Shown here: positions 11,310 to 23,214 of the stretch, one piece after another | How the letters are laid out: each line of letters begins with the position of its first letter | Position numbering within the stretch: position 1 is the stretch's first letter | Notes under the pieces: generated by a model | Database searches by the model: none | Seen by the model: the letters and a program-made list of their open reading frames with translations, nothing else | Told to the model about the DNA's origin: nothing | Assembly: GCF_000003815.2 (NCBI RefSeq) | Contig: NC_049986.1 | Coordinates: 7,274,307 to 7,338,306, forward strand | DNA from: Branchiostoma floridae | Taxonomy: Eukaryota; Chordata; Leptocardii; Amphioxiformes; Branchiostomatidae | Length of the DNA: 64,000 nucleotides | Reading direction: 5' to 3' | Translations under genes and position numbers: made by a program

Positions 11310-13254
11310 AGTGTTAGATATAATTTTTTTTTCTACTGTAAAGTCTATATGATATAGTCATCGTCAAACGTCAAACATTACCTATTGTACTGCCCTACCT
11401 ATACTTACCAGCACTCAGTCCTCTTCAGCAAGCTTTCTGGGATACTTGAACACTTAGTTGATTTTGATATCCTTGCAAAGAATGCCAAACAAATGTACTG
11501 ATTTTATGTGGAAGTCCTCTTTGTTCTTTTAAAGTTAATTGTAAAATTATATCGGACACACATGTTTACATTATATCTTCAAATCGTTTTTAAGTTTTAA
11601 TTATCATCTTCCGTTCTATTTTTCTACCGGTAGGGGGACTCATGCTCAGTGTTGTATTTTCATGTTTGTATATTCTTATCTTATTATTTACTGATTATAG
11701 TCCTGTGTCGACGGTCAAATTTGGACCAAAAGTTTCCATTCGAACCCAGAGTATCGGGTTACCGGGACTCCCGCGCGGTTCCCGCGGAGGGCTGACGGTG
11801 ACTGAAACATCTTCTACAAGATCGTGATAGTTTGAAAAACAACCTCTCGCACGTTCCTCGTCGATATTAAATGAAAACTGGCAGTGTGTACACGTCAAAA
11901 CTTACCCTGTACGTGTGCTGCACTGTTTTGTCTCAATGTTTTCTGAAATGTGCATAGTTGGTTGATTTAGAAAGGGTGTTCGGTTGACCAAAAAAACAAA
12001 TACCATATTTAGATTGGTCCTAAATTTGACTGAAAATCCAAATCTTTCATATCATATAGGTAATGATATCAATATCAAACTTTCTGTCTTAGGGATTTTT
12101 CAACTTCTACTTAAAACTATTTTTACAGCCAAGATAAGGTCGAAAAATCGTCATTTTTTCAAATTTTCACACTCAAACACTAGTAATTTAAAATTGCCTC
12201 CATGTTCCAAAAATCCCTAAGACACAAAGCTGGAGATATTAGTTGCCGACAATATTAGTCCTGAAAGAGTTGATTTGCACGCGTTTTGCAAGCGATTTAA
12301 ATACCATGTTTGGTCCTATGTCGAGTCGCACTGATAGTAACATAGAGTAATTGATACCGCCGTAAACAAGTGTTGTAACATTCAAGGTCACCAATAATGA
12401 CACCAGCAGCTTTGTTACATGTCACATGTTCCAAACTAAGCGGCAGCAAAACTAAGCTTGCCAAATAACGGTTTATATTTGTGAAAATGTTTGTTTTCTT
12501 CTGACGCACGGCACCCGGGGAAATGAGGCTGTTTTCTGCGTGTTTACTGTAACAACCTGCGGGTGACGGCGGATGACCCCAAATAGAACGCCCGTTCTGT
12601 TCGATCACGCCAGCGTTCTGTTCGATGGAAGATGATTCGTGTTCTAAATCCCCACAAAGAAGTCTGGAAATTTTGGGGCCAAATTTTACCATCGTGGTCA
12701 TATATTATTTTCAATTTATGTACAAGTGGCGGCACTACAATAAGTTGATTTACAACTTGAGTCCGCCGCCACTTCGTCCTCGTACTTTTATTTGCATAAC
12801 GTTATTTGTACTTTTCAATTAAAAAAACAACGCGTTTGAATGGTAACGGCGCCCATACATGTTGGCCGGGTAGCGACCTTCCAAGTGGGCTAAAGCGAGC
12901 AGAGTCCATGGCTCCAGGCTATAGGCCGAGAACCGGTTGTTTCACCATGCACATACGGAGCGGCACAATTTTACACCTTAGTCAAAATATTTCAGTAGTA
13001 CATGTAAGTCTTAGCCCCTGTAACTAACTGTTCATCCCAAGCGACTGAATATCGGTAAGAATTGCGAAATTGTACATGTCTTGTAGTTGAACCTGGCAAA
13101 ACTGTGCGTGTGCTAATGTCTCGATGCAAGTTGTAGTTTTGGGTGACTCAACTGGCGGTCGATAGTTAAATAGTCAATGTAAGCCATTCTTACTTTCACC
13201 GTGCTCGTGTTGATTGATGTTTATTAGGTTACGTTCTTCGTGTATACTAGTGTT

Positions 13255-13680
13255 GAATCTGGAACCTGTTGGCTCCTGACCTCCGTTGTATTGGACAGCT
13301 AGCAGCCAATCGGTCTGATGCGTTAGCATTTAAGCACAAGTTGGTAAAGTCTGCCTATAACAGACTCAGTTTACACTACAGTCTTAACCAACCTTACACT
13401 TGGTTCACTTCTTGTGGATGTGGCTCCTGTGTGGCTTTGATGCCATGCTAGGCAATAGTTTATCATGCGTAGTGCTACTCAGATTTTGCCTTCTATATAT
13501 ATATGACCTGTATGATTATTTTTTATCTGACCTGTTTTTTATGCATTGACGTTGTTGCTTGTATGTTATTGCTTTGTATGTGTTGGTGTTATTTCTATGT
13601 GAGGGAGGGCAACTTGTAAAGGTTGTTCCTACCTGTTTTGCCCTCCGAGCAATCGCTATTTGTTGAATACAAATAAACGA
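13255..13680 (+). mobile_element. Probable LINE 3' tail remnant
   Basis: A frame starting LLAPDLRCIGQLAANRSDAL is followed by an untranslated tail ending gttgaatacaaataaacgaa, the AT-rich short-repeat ending common in CR1/L2-type LINEs. Assignment rests on this ending and structure only; family uncertain. Confidence 0.35.
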
Positions 13681-14046
13681 ATGATGCCTCAAATTGTTGT
13701 GAAGTACAACTCAAGGGAATAAACTGAGATCCCACTGTCTTTTGTACTTCGTGACTACATGGCTGCTTAAACCAGTTCTAACCAGTTCTTGCTTTGTGTA
13801 CAACACCTTGTCCCACTTTTGACCTTGTTCTGAGCAAAACGTTGAGCAGTTTGAAATGAAGGGTCAGGGCCATGCGACATCTAGCGGGAGGAGGAGGTTG
13901 GTGCATAGAAAGTAGGATTCAAAATGTTTCCAACCCATGGTTCTCACTATTTTCGTAACATACTTCCCTGCTGAATGCAGAAATCTGTTTATTGCATATA
14001 CTCGTATTCAAATCAAGGACAAAAGCAAAATGTATTGATATATAGC

Positions 14047-14052
14047 TTTATT
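14047..14052 (-). promoter_or_regulatory. Possible poly(A) signal of the EctC-like gene
   Basis: TTTATT on the plus strand reads AATAAA on the minus strand, about 490 bases past the stop codon of the cupin gene. Confidence 0.4.
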
Positions 14053-14544
14053 ATGAATAATGCCTGAGAAGAAAAAGAACACTACCATGTTGCCGTAGTA
14101 TCGCTATCTTCGATTCGATAGTTCGAAACAAAACCAGAAGCTGAAATTCAGCAAACCAAACGAAGAAAACACACCCTGCACAGGAGAAGACAGATGTCGG
14201 CCTCCTTCGACAGGAGTGCATTCAGAAACTGCGTAAATTTGCTTACGAGGACATGTAATGATTTGTGCAATGTTGTCAATGTCATTACTTTGTTATTAGT
14301 CACTAGAAAGCTTTTAATGATGTCAAGCTGTAAAAAGGGTTGAACGAAATATGGGAACCAGTGGGCGTAAACAATCATCGCTTGCGGTCCTGTCAATCAC
14401 CATGACTGACGGCGACAAAGGAGGGCGTCCGGGATAGCCAGGATGCGCTGTGGCTTAGAGCGGTCGGCATTGAAGCACATTTTGGATAGATCACCGACAT
14501 ATTGGCGCCACTTGCTGTGGTAACTCGTTCCCATGGCAGGCTGC

Positions 14545-16168
14545 CTATGAAGCACCATATACGGAATAACCGCCACTGAAGACGTGCTTCTCGTTCCCAA
14601 CCAAGGCGGGAAAGAACGCACAGATCGTGATGGCCTCCCCTGTAGGCATTGCGTAGTGCGGGTCGTTCTTGTTCATCAAGAAAGCCGTACCCTTGGGATG
14701 GAACTCCGCTTCTTCTTTCCCTTCCTCCCACACGTATTTGCCGTTTCCTACAGAAAGTAATGGTAAAATTGATAACTGTGGTGATAAGAGAAGACCTTTA
14801 CGAACTAAACTTAGTACTTTGATACATTTGGTCATTTGCACAGAAAATGAGTAAATGCTACAATTGAAAATGGATAGGATTTCAGTGAAGGAGAAAAGCT
14901 ACGAAATCGCAGTGGTAAATGATGGGAATTTCATATTTGTGACATATACATAAAGTTTTGTAGATGGCATGTGCACCACCTTCTAATGTCATGCCGGTGA
15001 CATGTACAGTTGATATCAACCCACTCTCCATACGGCCCCAAAAAGGCTATGGGACTTCCCGGTTTACATTCTGTCTGTCTGTCCTTTGTGACACTGCCAA
15101 AATAAGTTAATAACTTGAGAGCAGTGTCACATTGTCCTCGTCTGTCTTAAAGTAAAATTTAAGATACAAACAGCTGTATAGAGATGGGTATCAAAAGTGA
15201 TAATAACTTGCGATTGTGTGTGATCACGGAAATGAAAGAACTGCCAATCATAAGCTTATCGTTGTGATGAGTGTTTACTGTTTACTTTGGAATTTTTATC
15301 TTTGCTTTCAGACAAGATATGTCCATAGCAACGTAACCAAACATACCACTGATATAGTAGCAGGCTTCTTTGTGGTGTTTGTACCACATGGGGACTCCCT
15401 TTTCTGTATCGTCTCCCATCATGATGGTCGTGTTGGTCACCGTGATCGGAAAACTGTCATCTCTAAGCAGGAATCTTCGGCTGTGGCCGCTCCCGAAGTC
15501 GACATCCCGATCGGTTCCGATGATCTCCGAGAGTGACCGAACAACCACTCCGTCTTTCGAGGGGTTGTCGTCTTGGCAGTAGAGACAGTACAGCCTCATG
15601 GGGTCATCCGAGGTCACTGTAACCTTAAGAACAAAACAAAAAGCAAAAAAAAAAAGATTTAATACGAATATTCTTGATGACACAATACAAGACATAGCTA
15701 TGCTTCTTTGTTAACAAAGAAGTAGCATTATTAGTACCGGTTCTTACTGGAGTTGTTCGTCATTTGTAGTACTTCTTTGTCATATTTTCAAGGAAAATCC
15801 GTGTCTTCCTGGCCCCTCCGTCCGTAAAAATTAAACACCTGTAACCATTCATTATATTTTGTACATACATGTGTGATCACCTTGCACTTAACAGCCGACG
15901 AAAACGCCATGAAGAAGTCCGGAGTGACTTTAAACTCCCTCCCGTCCTCCAGACTACAGCGCCCCCTACCGGAGATACAGTAGTACATGTGGTTACTGGC
16001 CAAACATTCACCAGGGTGCAGCTCGACTTCGTTCTGGTCCCGAGTCAGAACGATCTCGTACGCCGTGTAGCCCATCTCATCCGCCGGGGACACCAGCTCT
16101 TTCCCCCGAAGGACTGAGGTGTTTGGCACGGGGGCTATCGGAACATCTACGGTGTTACGGACGATCAT
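14545..16168 (-). CDS. EctC-like two-cupin protein (ectoine synthase family)
   Basis: Three exons (15881-16168, 15347-15623, 14545-14747) splice in frame into 255 residues. EctC closes N-gamma-acetyl-diaminobutyrate to the osmoprotectant ectoine; this protein's own substrate is unknown. It starts MIVRN like bacterial EctC. The C-terminal half has WYKHHKEACYYISG (about 176-189), DPHYAMP and a PALVGNEKHVF-x-GGY ending, all at EctC-like positions. The iron-ligand Glu (in HHKEA) and His (in DPHY) seem kept, while the usual ligand Tyr is Phe in GTAFLM. The N-terminal half (YYCISGRGRCSLEDG) looks like a second, degenerate cupin that has lost Glu and His. Bacterial EctC is a single cupin of about 130 residues, so this is a duplicated or fused form. 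No ectA or ectB relative lies nearby. Ureidoglycine aminohydrolase, also a bicupin, fits the motifs less well. Confidence 0.75.
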
Positions 16169-17060
16169 GGCGAGTTAGCGGTCAGTGTAGCAGTGTATGG
16201 CTGCGAAAATAACAAAATATTGACGAGAATAAATCGGCCAGTACCTTTTGAAAAGGGGTGTGCATGTAATACACTTTTTATAGCATTACCATTTACTTAG
16301 AGATAAATCATCATAAAAGATTAATAATCTTGATAATGATGAATTAAGGAAACCTCGCACATAATTAAATCGCTTCTTAATCCAGCCAACGCAGCTGCTA
16401 TGAAAATAGCAAAGAAGACTGGTAAGTTTTACGCACCTGTTTCTGAGTCTTTTTGAGAGCGAACAACCTTTGGAAGCTGCCTAAACCGGTCTAAACCGAC
16501 CCTTTTGCACACGGTGGTGTCTTGTTGTGAGAATAACAATAACAATGCCTTTAGCACCTGTACCTTGTGAAAAGGGGTGCGTATGTGATACACTTTTTAT
16601 TACATTACCATTAACTTAAAGATAAATAATAATATTAATGATATTTAAGTAAGGAAATCTCACATATAATGATTTAGCTTCTTAATGTAGCCAATGCAGT
16701 TGCTATGAAAATAGCAAAGAAGACTGGTAAATTTTACGCACCTGCTTCTGAGCCTTTTTGAGAGCGAACAACCTTTGGCAGCTGTCGAAACCGGTCTAAA
16801 CCGACCCATTCGCACTTAGCGGTGTCTGATTGTATGTGAGAATAACAAAGTGGCCTTGCGCACCTGCACCTCGTGAAAAGGGGTGTGTATGATGCAATTT
16901 TTTTATAACACATAATAATCTGATAATGATAAGGTATGGAAACCTCACACATTATGATGTCACGTCTTAATTCTACCAATTTAGCTGCTATAATATAGCA
17001 AATAATACGACCTTTGCCGAGCTACCCAAGCCGATTTAACCCGATCTTTTACTTGAAATT
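16169..17060 (-). promoter_or_regulatory. Upstream region of EctC-like gene: three tandem ~310 bp repeats
   Basis: Repeats start near 16,244, 16,563 and 16,868 (gaaaaggggtg, tgatacactttttat, atgaaaatagcaaagaagac). On the minus strand an acceptor (ttattttcgcag, exon from 16,200) sits 32 bases before the ATG. The first two repeats each carry a matching donor CAG|gtgcgt (exon ends 16,437 and 16,742). This looks like a spliced 5' UTR with alternative, duplicated first exons. The third repeat is more diverged. Confidence 0.6.
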
Positions 17061-17081
17061 CTTCCCTTCTTGTGATTGTTC

Positions 17082-17171
17082 GTCCACGGGGACAACAGCT
17101 TTCCCCCCGAAGGACTGAGTTGGTCGGCAGGGGGGCTATCGGAACATATATACGGTGTTACGGTCAATCAT
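17082..17171 (-). pseudogene. Broken copy of the first coding exon of the EctC-like gene
   Basis: Matches 16,080-16,168 over most of its length (ctatcggaaca, ggtgttacgg, ccgaaggactgag). The frame begins MIDRNTV, where the functional copy begins MIVRNTV, then is broken by a TA insertion and a stop. It sits beyond the third upstream repeat in the same orientation, so exon and promoter appear to have been duplicated together and the outer exon lost. Confidence 0.75.
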
Positions 17172-17724
17172 GGAGAGACTCAGAGAGTCTCTTTCTTAAG
17201 CAAGAAAGAGAAGATTATTTGTGGAGAAAAATTATGCAAATTAAGACTAAATCTGTTAAAAATACTATAAGTATAATTCAAATTTTTTAAATGCTACAAT
17301 GAAAGTGTGAAATAAACGAGTAGATTTCTATCAAGGTAGTAAATATAACGCGGCCTTCTATAGGACGGCCACCTATGTTTTGTTCTAGTTCCTGTTCGAT
17401 CCAGTTTAAACCGGTGCCCTGACCGATGCCTTGACCCACATTTGCGATGCTACATCGATAAGAGTACAAACAAAAGCAGCATGTATACGCTGCGTTAACA
17501 GCCCCCCGAAACCCAGACCGGCGACCGTCTACATTTAACGTTTAGGTATGCATGCGTTCGTGCATAAAGACTTTCTCCCAGGCCTTAGGTATTGAAAAAC
17601 CTTTCTTGAAGACAGCTTGTGAATTCTTGGTAGTTTGGGTGTTTATGTGAGACAGGGGAAGCTTTTTCCTCGTTGGTTTGTTGGCTGGTATACGGCTCTT
17701 CACCTTTAAAAGTGTTGTCTGCAG

Positions 17725-17774
17725 TCACTGCCTTCATTGTTGACTCAAGCTCAGGTGACTATTTCGTGGAGAAG
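17725..17774 (+). CDS. Isolated exon-like piece, acyl-CoA dehydrogenase-like
   Basis: Between acceptor ttgtctgcag and donor AAG|gtgagc lie 16 codons, TAFIVDSSSGDYFVEK. The TAFIV start resembles the stretch in acyl-CoA dehydrogenases that precedes the 'G(I/L)(R/K)xS' turn. No companion exons are visible, so it is a gene fragment or chance. Confidence 0.2.
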
Positions 17775-18544
17775 GTGAGCATTCTACAACACACGGGGTC
17801 CTCAAAACACGTTTACGGCAAGCAGAGGGAAGGTTTCAGAAACACATTTGGTGAGAAGTTGGAAAACAACCTGGTTCCAAATTCGACGGTGAGTTTTCAT
17901 GGTCTCAGAGTGAACTTGAGGCTAAGATAGGTTAGATAATGGTTTTGTTTGCATATTTTTCACGTTAAACATCAGTGGATTTAAAGTGGCATCTTTATCT
18001 ACGCTAACTGGATTTCAGCCCTTTTTGTTTGTATATTTTATGATATTATGATCATCGATATCTATGTCTATAAATCATTTTGACATAGATCTGAACACTA
18101 TCACAGAATAGCGTAATATCATACATGCATCATGCTCTGAGTTCATTATTACGAACCGATACACCGCGCTCGCCACTAGGCTATAGACTTCGCCACTCCT
18201 CTGAGGTCATTCGTTGGTATGCCAAAAAAGTTGAATGACTGGACAGTGTAGTGTTTTATAGGGACTCACAGCCTCCACCCCCCACTCCCCGCCCAACCTT
18301 TGCTAGCAGACTATTTTCATTGACCCTCCTTCAAGCAATGCAGCGCCGAACATACACTATCCCCTCCCCTGATGAAAACCATGCCTGATTAACGTTTTTC
18401 TCCAAACGCTCCCAAGATATTTTTTGTGTCTTGACTGAGCACATCAAAACGCAGATCTGTGGCTTTTTTATCAGCCAGGTAAAGATTTCACAAGGTAAGC
18501 ATAACATGGTATGTAATGATTAACGCAGCGCAGGGGCTTGCTTG

Positions 18545-19075
18545 TGTATACGTTCTATTGCTTGGTGGGTGATATGTTAATAATAGAAGTTTATTTGCAA
18601 GTTCGTGCCCGAGGGCTAATTGCAAGTACACACAGTGACAATGGAGGTGAATGGACAGTCATAAACAATATTTTAATCTAATACTAGTGTTGGCTATTTC
18701 TAAACAGGTTGGGTTTGACTTCTTTTTTGGAAGCAGAGGGAGACGAAAAGCCCCACATTTTCTAAAATTTGTGGGTTCTGCGATTTCAAGAGAAAAGTAG
18801 CTTTCTGTTCGTCTGTCAATGTGGGGAAGTTGGGATAATACTTTGTGACTTCTCTAAACAGAGTGATTCTTTCGGTTTCGTTGAATGAACATTTGGAAAT
18901 GAAATGTGTTTCGTCTCCCACTGCTTTAGATGTACAATATTTACAAATTCTTTCACACACTGGTAATCTCTTATATCTCCCTCTTTCCACTTCAAGAGGA
19001 TGAGCGCTAATTCTGACTTTGCTTATTGCGGAGCGCAGCTCGAAATCAACTAGTTCTAAGTACTTCTCTCTAGCG
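18545..19075 (-). mobile_element. LINE fragment: ORF2 C-terminus and 3' tail
   Basis: Minus-strand frame reading AREKYLELVDFELRSAISKV, RLPVCERICKYC, then DETHFISKC: the C-terminal Cys/His region of CR1/L2-type LINE ORF2 proteins. The tail contains ttgcaattagccctcgggca and ends in aataaac. The same tail occurs at 48,340-48,572 on the plus strand. No complete ORF. Confidence 0.75.
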
Positions 19076-19467
19076 TATACAGATTTACAAGTAATAGCAT
19101 GATATGTTTACGGATATGGGTATCACTGACTGTTCTATGTGTAAACGTATACGCGTCCATGGATATCGAGTCACGCCGTCGCACGTACCATTCAACTAAA
19201 ATAGGGGTGGAGATATGTAGAAAATGTGGGATAGCCCAAGTCAATATCAACGGGTCATCTAAGGGTCGGTGGTTTAGTGTTTACTAACAAAGTAGGTCAT
19301 CCATGACAGCTTGCTCTGCGCCGGACGTAACGTTATGGGCTGACATGACAGTTGATTCTCCCCATTGGCACACAGCATAAGAAGCCCTGAAACAAGACAT
19401 TGTAAAAGTACTTACGCACATAGAAACTTGCGGCATCTCACCTATGGACAATGGCGGCCATCTTGAA

Positions 19468-19571
19468 TTCAGTCAAACCTCACGAGATCACGCGAGATCT
19501 CGTGATTTTAGCCCCGAGATTCAGTCAAACCTCACGAGATCACGCGAGATCTCGCGATTTTAGCCCCGAGA
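19468..19571. repeat. 52 bp tandem duplication with CG-rich palindrome
   Basis: Two copies of a unit holding cacgagatcacgcgagatct, continuing into ctcgtgattttagccccgag (ctcgcg in the second). Each contains the near-palindrome cgagatcacgcgagatctcg. It sits upstream of a candidate minus-strand start (ATG at 19,461). Confidence 0.8.
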
Positions 19572-20652
19572 TTCAAGCAGATGCATGGTAGCAAGCATTA
19601 CATACGCACCTGAATAAAGTTTTGTTTAGAATAGGGTAGTCTTTTTGTGTAAAAATACATTTGAAAATGGTTTGCTTGTTAATTTGACATTTTTGTGCCT
19701 ACTAATTTCCAAATAAAGGTGCAAATGTTAAGACCACGGACTGAGAACTGACTGTATTATATATAGTTAAGTAGAAAGTGCAACAATAATTGAGACATTA
19801 AATATTTTGTCAAATATATTTATTATGACATGAATAAAAACACTGTACAGACGTTTCATTTAAGAAGTATGACTTTAGATACTTTAGTATAAGTTATTGA
19901 ACCTATTGTCTACTTCATGGTGGTCCTATCCATGTGATCATAATAAAAGTCACTATAGAATAGTCTTTGTACACCAACAGTTACACAATAAAAACAATAA
20001 AACAAAATGATAATCGTGAAAACGTATCTAACAATCAGTAATGAATTGTTTCGGTTTGCTAATTTGGTGGCCATTGAAATAATACTGTAATAAAATGTAT
20101 ACAATAACATTTTATGGTGTATTTCCCTCATCAAAGGGGAAAAGGCTACAAGCATCAGTGCTAGACTATATGTTCTTAAGTTATCTTACAAATGCTGCAC
20201 AAATGAGGCCTATAAATTATGATATATCATTTAATAACATATTTTGAAACTGTTGAACTTTGTTCAGTTAAGCCACATAGTTTTTTGGCTCAACAACAGA
20301 ACCCTCATGCAGTGGTCAGGTAGACTGAGAGGATGCTACAGCAGGCATGGTACTACTACTAGTACTAGGGGCCAGCCAGTTCCCAGTTCTCTTCAACTTT
20401 CAGCTGCTCTTGGGAGTCCTGCCAGGATGACAAAAAAGAATGATTAATCTACTGCTCAAAACAGTATTCTAAAAATACATGGCAACTTCTAACGTTACAA
20501 TTCAAGGAAGCTATTACATACTATACACATACTATGTAGAATGGGATGAGGCTATATAGTCTTCAGTCTTTCATGAAAATCAGCAGAATAACTAACACAG
20601 AACCGTGAGGGAACTGAACATTTGTCGAGATGAATACATAATGAATTAAAAA

Positions 20653-20660
<8 letters not shown>

Positions 20661-20719
<59 letters not shown>
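20661..20719. repeat. (TA)n microsatellite
   Basis: Uninterrupted TA dinucleotides for about 60 bases, followed by an AT-rich stretch. Confidence 0.98.
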
Positions 20720-20724
<5 letters not shown>

Positions 20725-22139
20725 ATATTATTAATATTAATAATAATCAAACAAGATGCAAAACTCTTCAGTTTTTCCCTTTGTTTAAAATCACCTATAT
20801 ACACATTCTTTTATTTACAGCATATTTATCAGCCCTGTCAGTCTCCTTTCCTCTATATACTACTTACTTGTTACTTGATAAGGTCTATATACATTTATTT
20901 ATCACTTGCGGCTTTCCTGGCTAAGAAAGTTTTCATGTCTTCAGAGCATGTCAATCATAATGCTATGCAGGTATATAAGCTATACTAAGACAATGATCAT
21001 TTCTGCTATTTAAGCTTCTGCGTCTAGAAATACGCCTTACTTCGAAAACTTTAGACCATGCAATAACATGCCAGGCCCCCTGGGACAGAGAGTTCAGGCG
21101 CACTTTTCATGCCAAAATCCATGCATATTGCTCGCGTCTAAAAATTTACGGCCGCGTCTAGAAAAAGTTCCTATGTAATAACGCGCCATGACGTGTCTGG
21201 AACCCACAAAAAAATCCGCTAGTTCCAGAAAAAATCATGCAGTTAATTACAGACTAATTACTCCAAGACATCCTTGAGATCATTAGTCATCACCTCATGG
21301 CCTTGTAAAATTTTCAAAAATTCATATCTCACCCGAAATTCGTCCTAGAAACCTCCGGTTTTTCGCATTCGGTAGGACGTCTTCTCCATTATTGAAACAA
21401 CAGCCAGTGCGCATGTCTAAAGCCCGCTCTCTTTCCCAGATCAGTCTGCAAGCTAGGCAAGGCATTAGTTCTACCGACCCTGGGGTCGAGATTTTCCCAG
21501 GTCACGTGGTACGATAATGAGCCAAGCTTTGCTCAGATCATCATCATCATATCCAAGATGGCGGCACCGGTTGTTCTATAGCAGGTTTCTATGTTTATAT
21601 ACGTATACCTTTATTTCAATCTCAAAAATTCTTCTCCACCAGAAAGTCACAAGGGTATACTAGCTAAACATGGAAAGAAAACAGAGTGTCAACCACCTCA
21701 AACTCTCGGCACAGCTGATTCAAGTAAACAGTAACCTCACCTTTGACCCAGTTTTACTCCTGTAGCCATCCGCTGGACCCAACAACTCAGATCTATCATT
21801 ACGCCATCAAAACTGGTCAACTGAAGAAATTTTGTCCAAAATATTAAAGATCAGACCCTAGTTGTCACTTCTAGCAAAAAAAACCCAAGGTTGGGCAAAA
21901 GTTTTCAAAGAAAAGAAGGATTTTCAAAGGTTTTAAGTAGGAACTATAATCGTCTTCCCATTTTTTGCTCCCTACCACGTAACTCAACTGTGACGTCAGC
22001 CCTTATACCTGCTATACACCTAATACCGACGAAACGTTCAGGTGATGTACAAAGGTTCTTTTTGTTAATTTGCTTTGGGACAGACGAGACACTGCACTCA
22101 AGTAAGTTTTTAAATTTCTGAACATTGCCACATAATGAT

Positions 22140-22304
22140 CTCCAAGTAGATCCTACGGCCGCATAACATAGTATCAAAAGCTGGCAGAGGAGTGAAGCCG
22201 GCCTAGGGGTGTATTTTGTTACATAGCAAATGGACACCTCTTGGCTGACTACACTCCTTGGCCAGTTTGGTACTATCATATGCCATTGTAGGATCTGCTT
22301 GGAG
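22140..22304. mobile_element. ~165 bp inverted-repeat element
   Basis: Left arm ctccaagtagatcctacgg ... agtatcaaaagctggcagag pairs with right arm ccttggccagtttggtacta ... gtaggatctgcttggag. Related to 5,380-5,494. Confidence 0.75.
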
Positions 22305-22802
22305 TTTACCACATACAGAGCACAGAAGGAAGGGACAGGCAGACTTTTTAGTTCTCCAACAAAGTCAAGTGCCCATTTATTCGCCTGGGTGAAGTGAGGA
22401 ATGTTGTGTAAAGTGCCTTTCCGTCGGCACAACGTCGGCGCATGGTGGGTCTTGAACTTGGGACTTGAGGACATGCATGTGCAAAGGTTGACTCGTACCT
22501 TAACCATCAGCCCAAAATTTGGGTAAGTCCCACACTATTACAGTGTTGGTCATGCACTTGAAGTTTACCTTTTCATAATGTTATGTAAACGTTATACCAA
22601 CACAGATGAACTGCCATGCTCGAAGGTTGACAGCTTATGTATTTAATGCGCTGATATGTCATTCCAGATCATACTAGTTTAGTAAGTATATATGCCAAGC
22701 TGGTCTGAAAGGTCGAATATTGTGCACGCCTCGTCTGCGCCATGTTTGATTCTATGGCACTGGAAAAGTCATGCGCAGTAGGCTACGTCGATACATGTAA
22801 CG

Positions 22803-23214
22803 CTACTCCACGGGGTAACCTATATTCGTTGGTTTTAAAAACAACATTGTATTTAGAGATGCCCAGTCCGGGGACCGGGGGTTTCCAACCTGTAATATAT
22901 TTCAAAATAATCTTTCAAAATATCCGCCAGTTTGAAAACCCCCCGGCCGTAACATGGTATCCCCAAATACTGTAAATGCATTTAGTTTCGCGGCAATTTA
23001 ATTTCGCGGTAGCGGGGAAAAGGACTTTTCGTGGTGGTTTTAAGTTCGGGGTAGGACCATTCACTGTAGTCTTTTACTGCCATGGAAAAATGTTCGCGGT
23101 GATTTTAAGTTTGCGGTGAAACGGCCACCGCGAAAACCGCGAACATAAAACCACCGCGAAAGTTTCTGCATTTACACAACGGATATAGGTTACCCCCGCA
23201 GATAAAGGTGAACT
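22803..23214. mobile_element. MITE family A copy interrupted by family B
   Basis: Outer sequence matches family A (cacggggtaacctatattcg at left, ggatataggttac ... gataaaggtgaac at right). At 22,968-23,176 it is split by a complete family B element, so A inserted first. Confidence 0.75.
22968..23176. mobile_element. MITE family B (tactgtaaatgca ends)
   Basis: Left end tactgtaaatgcattta and right end tttctgcattta(ca), with interior ttcgcggt/accgcgaa blocks on both sides. Other copies: 46,318-46,518, 49,043-49,254 and a partial copy at 41,602-41,690. Confidence 0.75.

Larger units (their letters stand above)
10017..14046. other. Intergenic stretch upstream of C9orf78
   Basis: Between the C9orf78 start and the 3' end of the EctC-like gene. 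Contains MITE copies (10,278-10,448; 10,609-10,993; 11,121-11,309), a perfect short palindrome (10,834-10,870) and a possible LINE tail (13,255-13,680). The remaining open frames are short, with no recognisable protein. The first few hundred bases should hold the C9orf78 promoter, but no clear core element is visible. Confidence 0.6.

Noticed and set aside
11700-12735. Possible large element with related sequence at both ends (ggtcaaatttggaccaaaag and, inverted, aatttggccccaaaattt)
   Set aside because: Similarity is limited to about 25 bases and no clear termini or target duplication could be found.
14545-16168. Ureidoglycine aminohydrolase as the identity of the bicupin gene
   Set aside because: Size and two-cupin layout fit, but the MIVRN start, HHKEA and PALVGNEKH motifs point to EctC.
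20656-20988. 110-codon frame with poly Tyr-Ile
   Set aside because: Translation of the TA microsatellite.
21944-22507. 187-codon minus-strand open frame
   Set aside because: Runs through a MITE (22,140-22,304) and has no recognisable domain or splice context.
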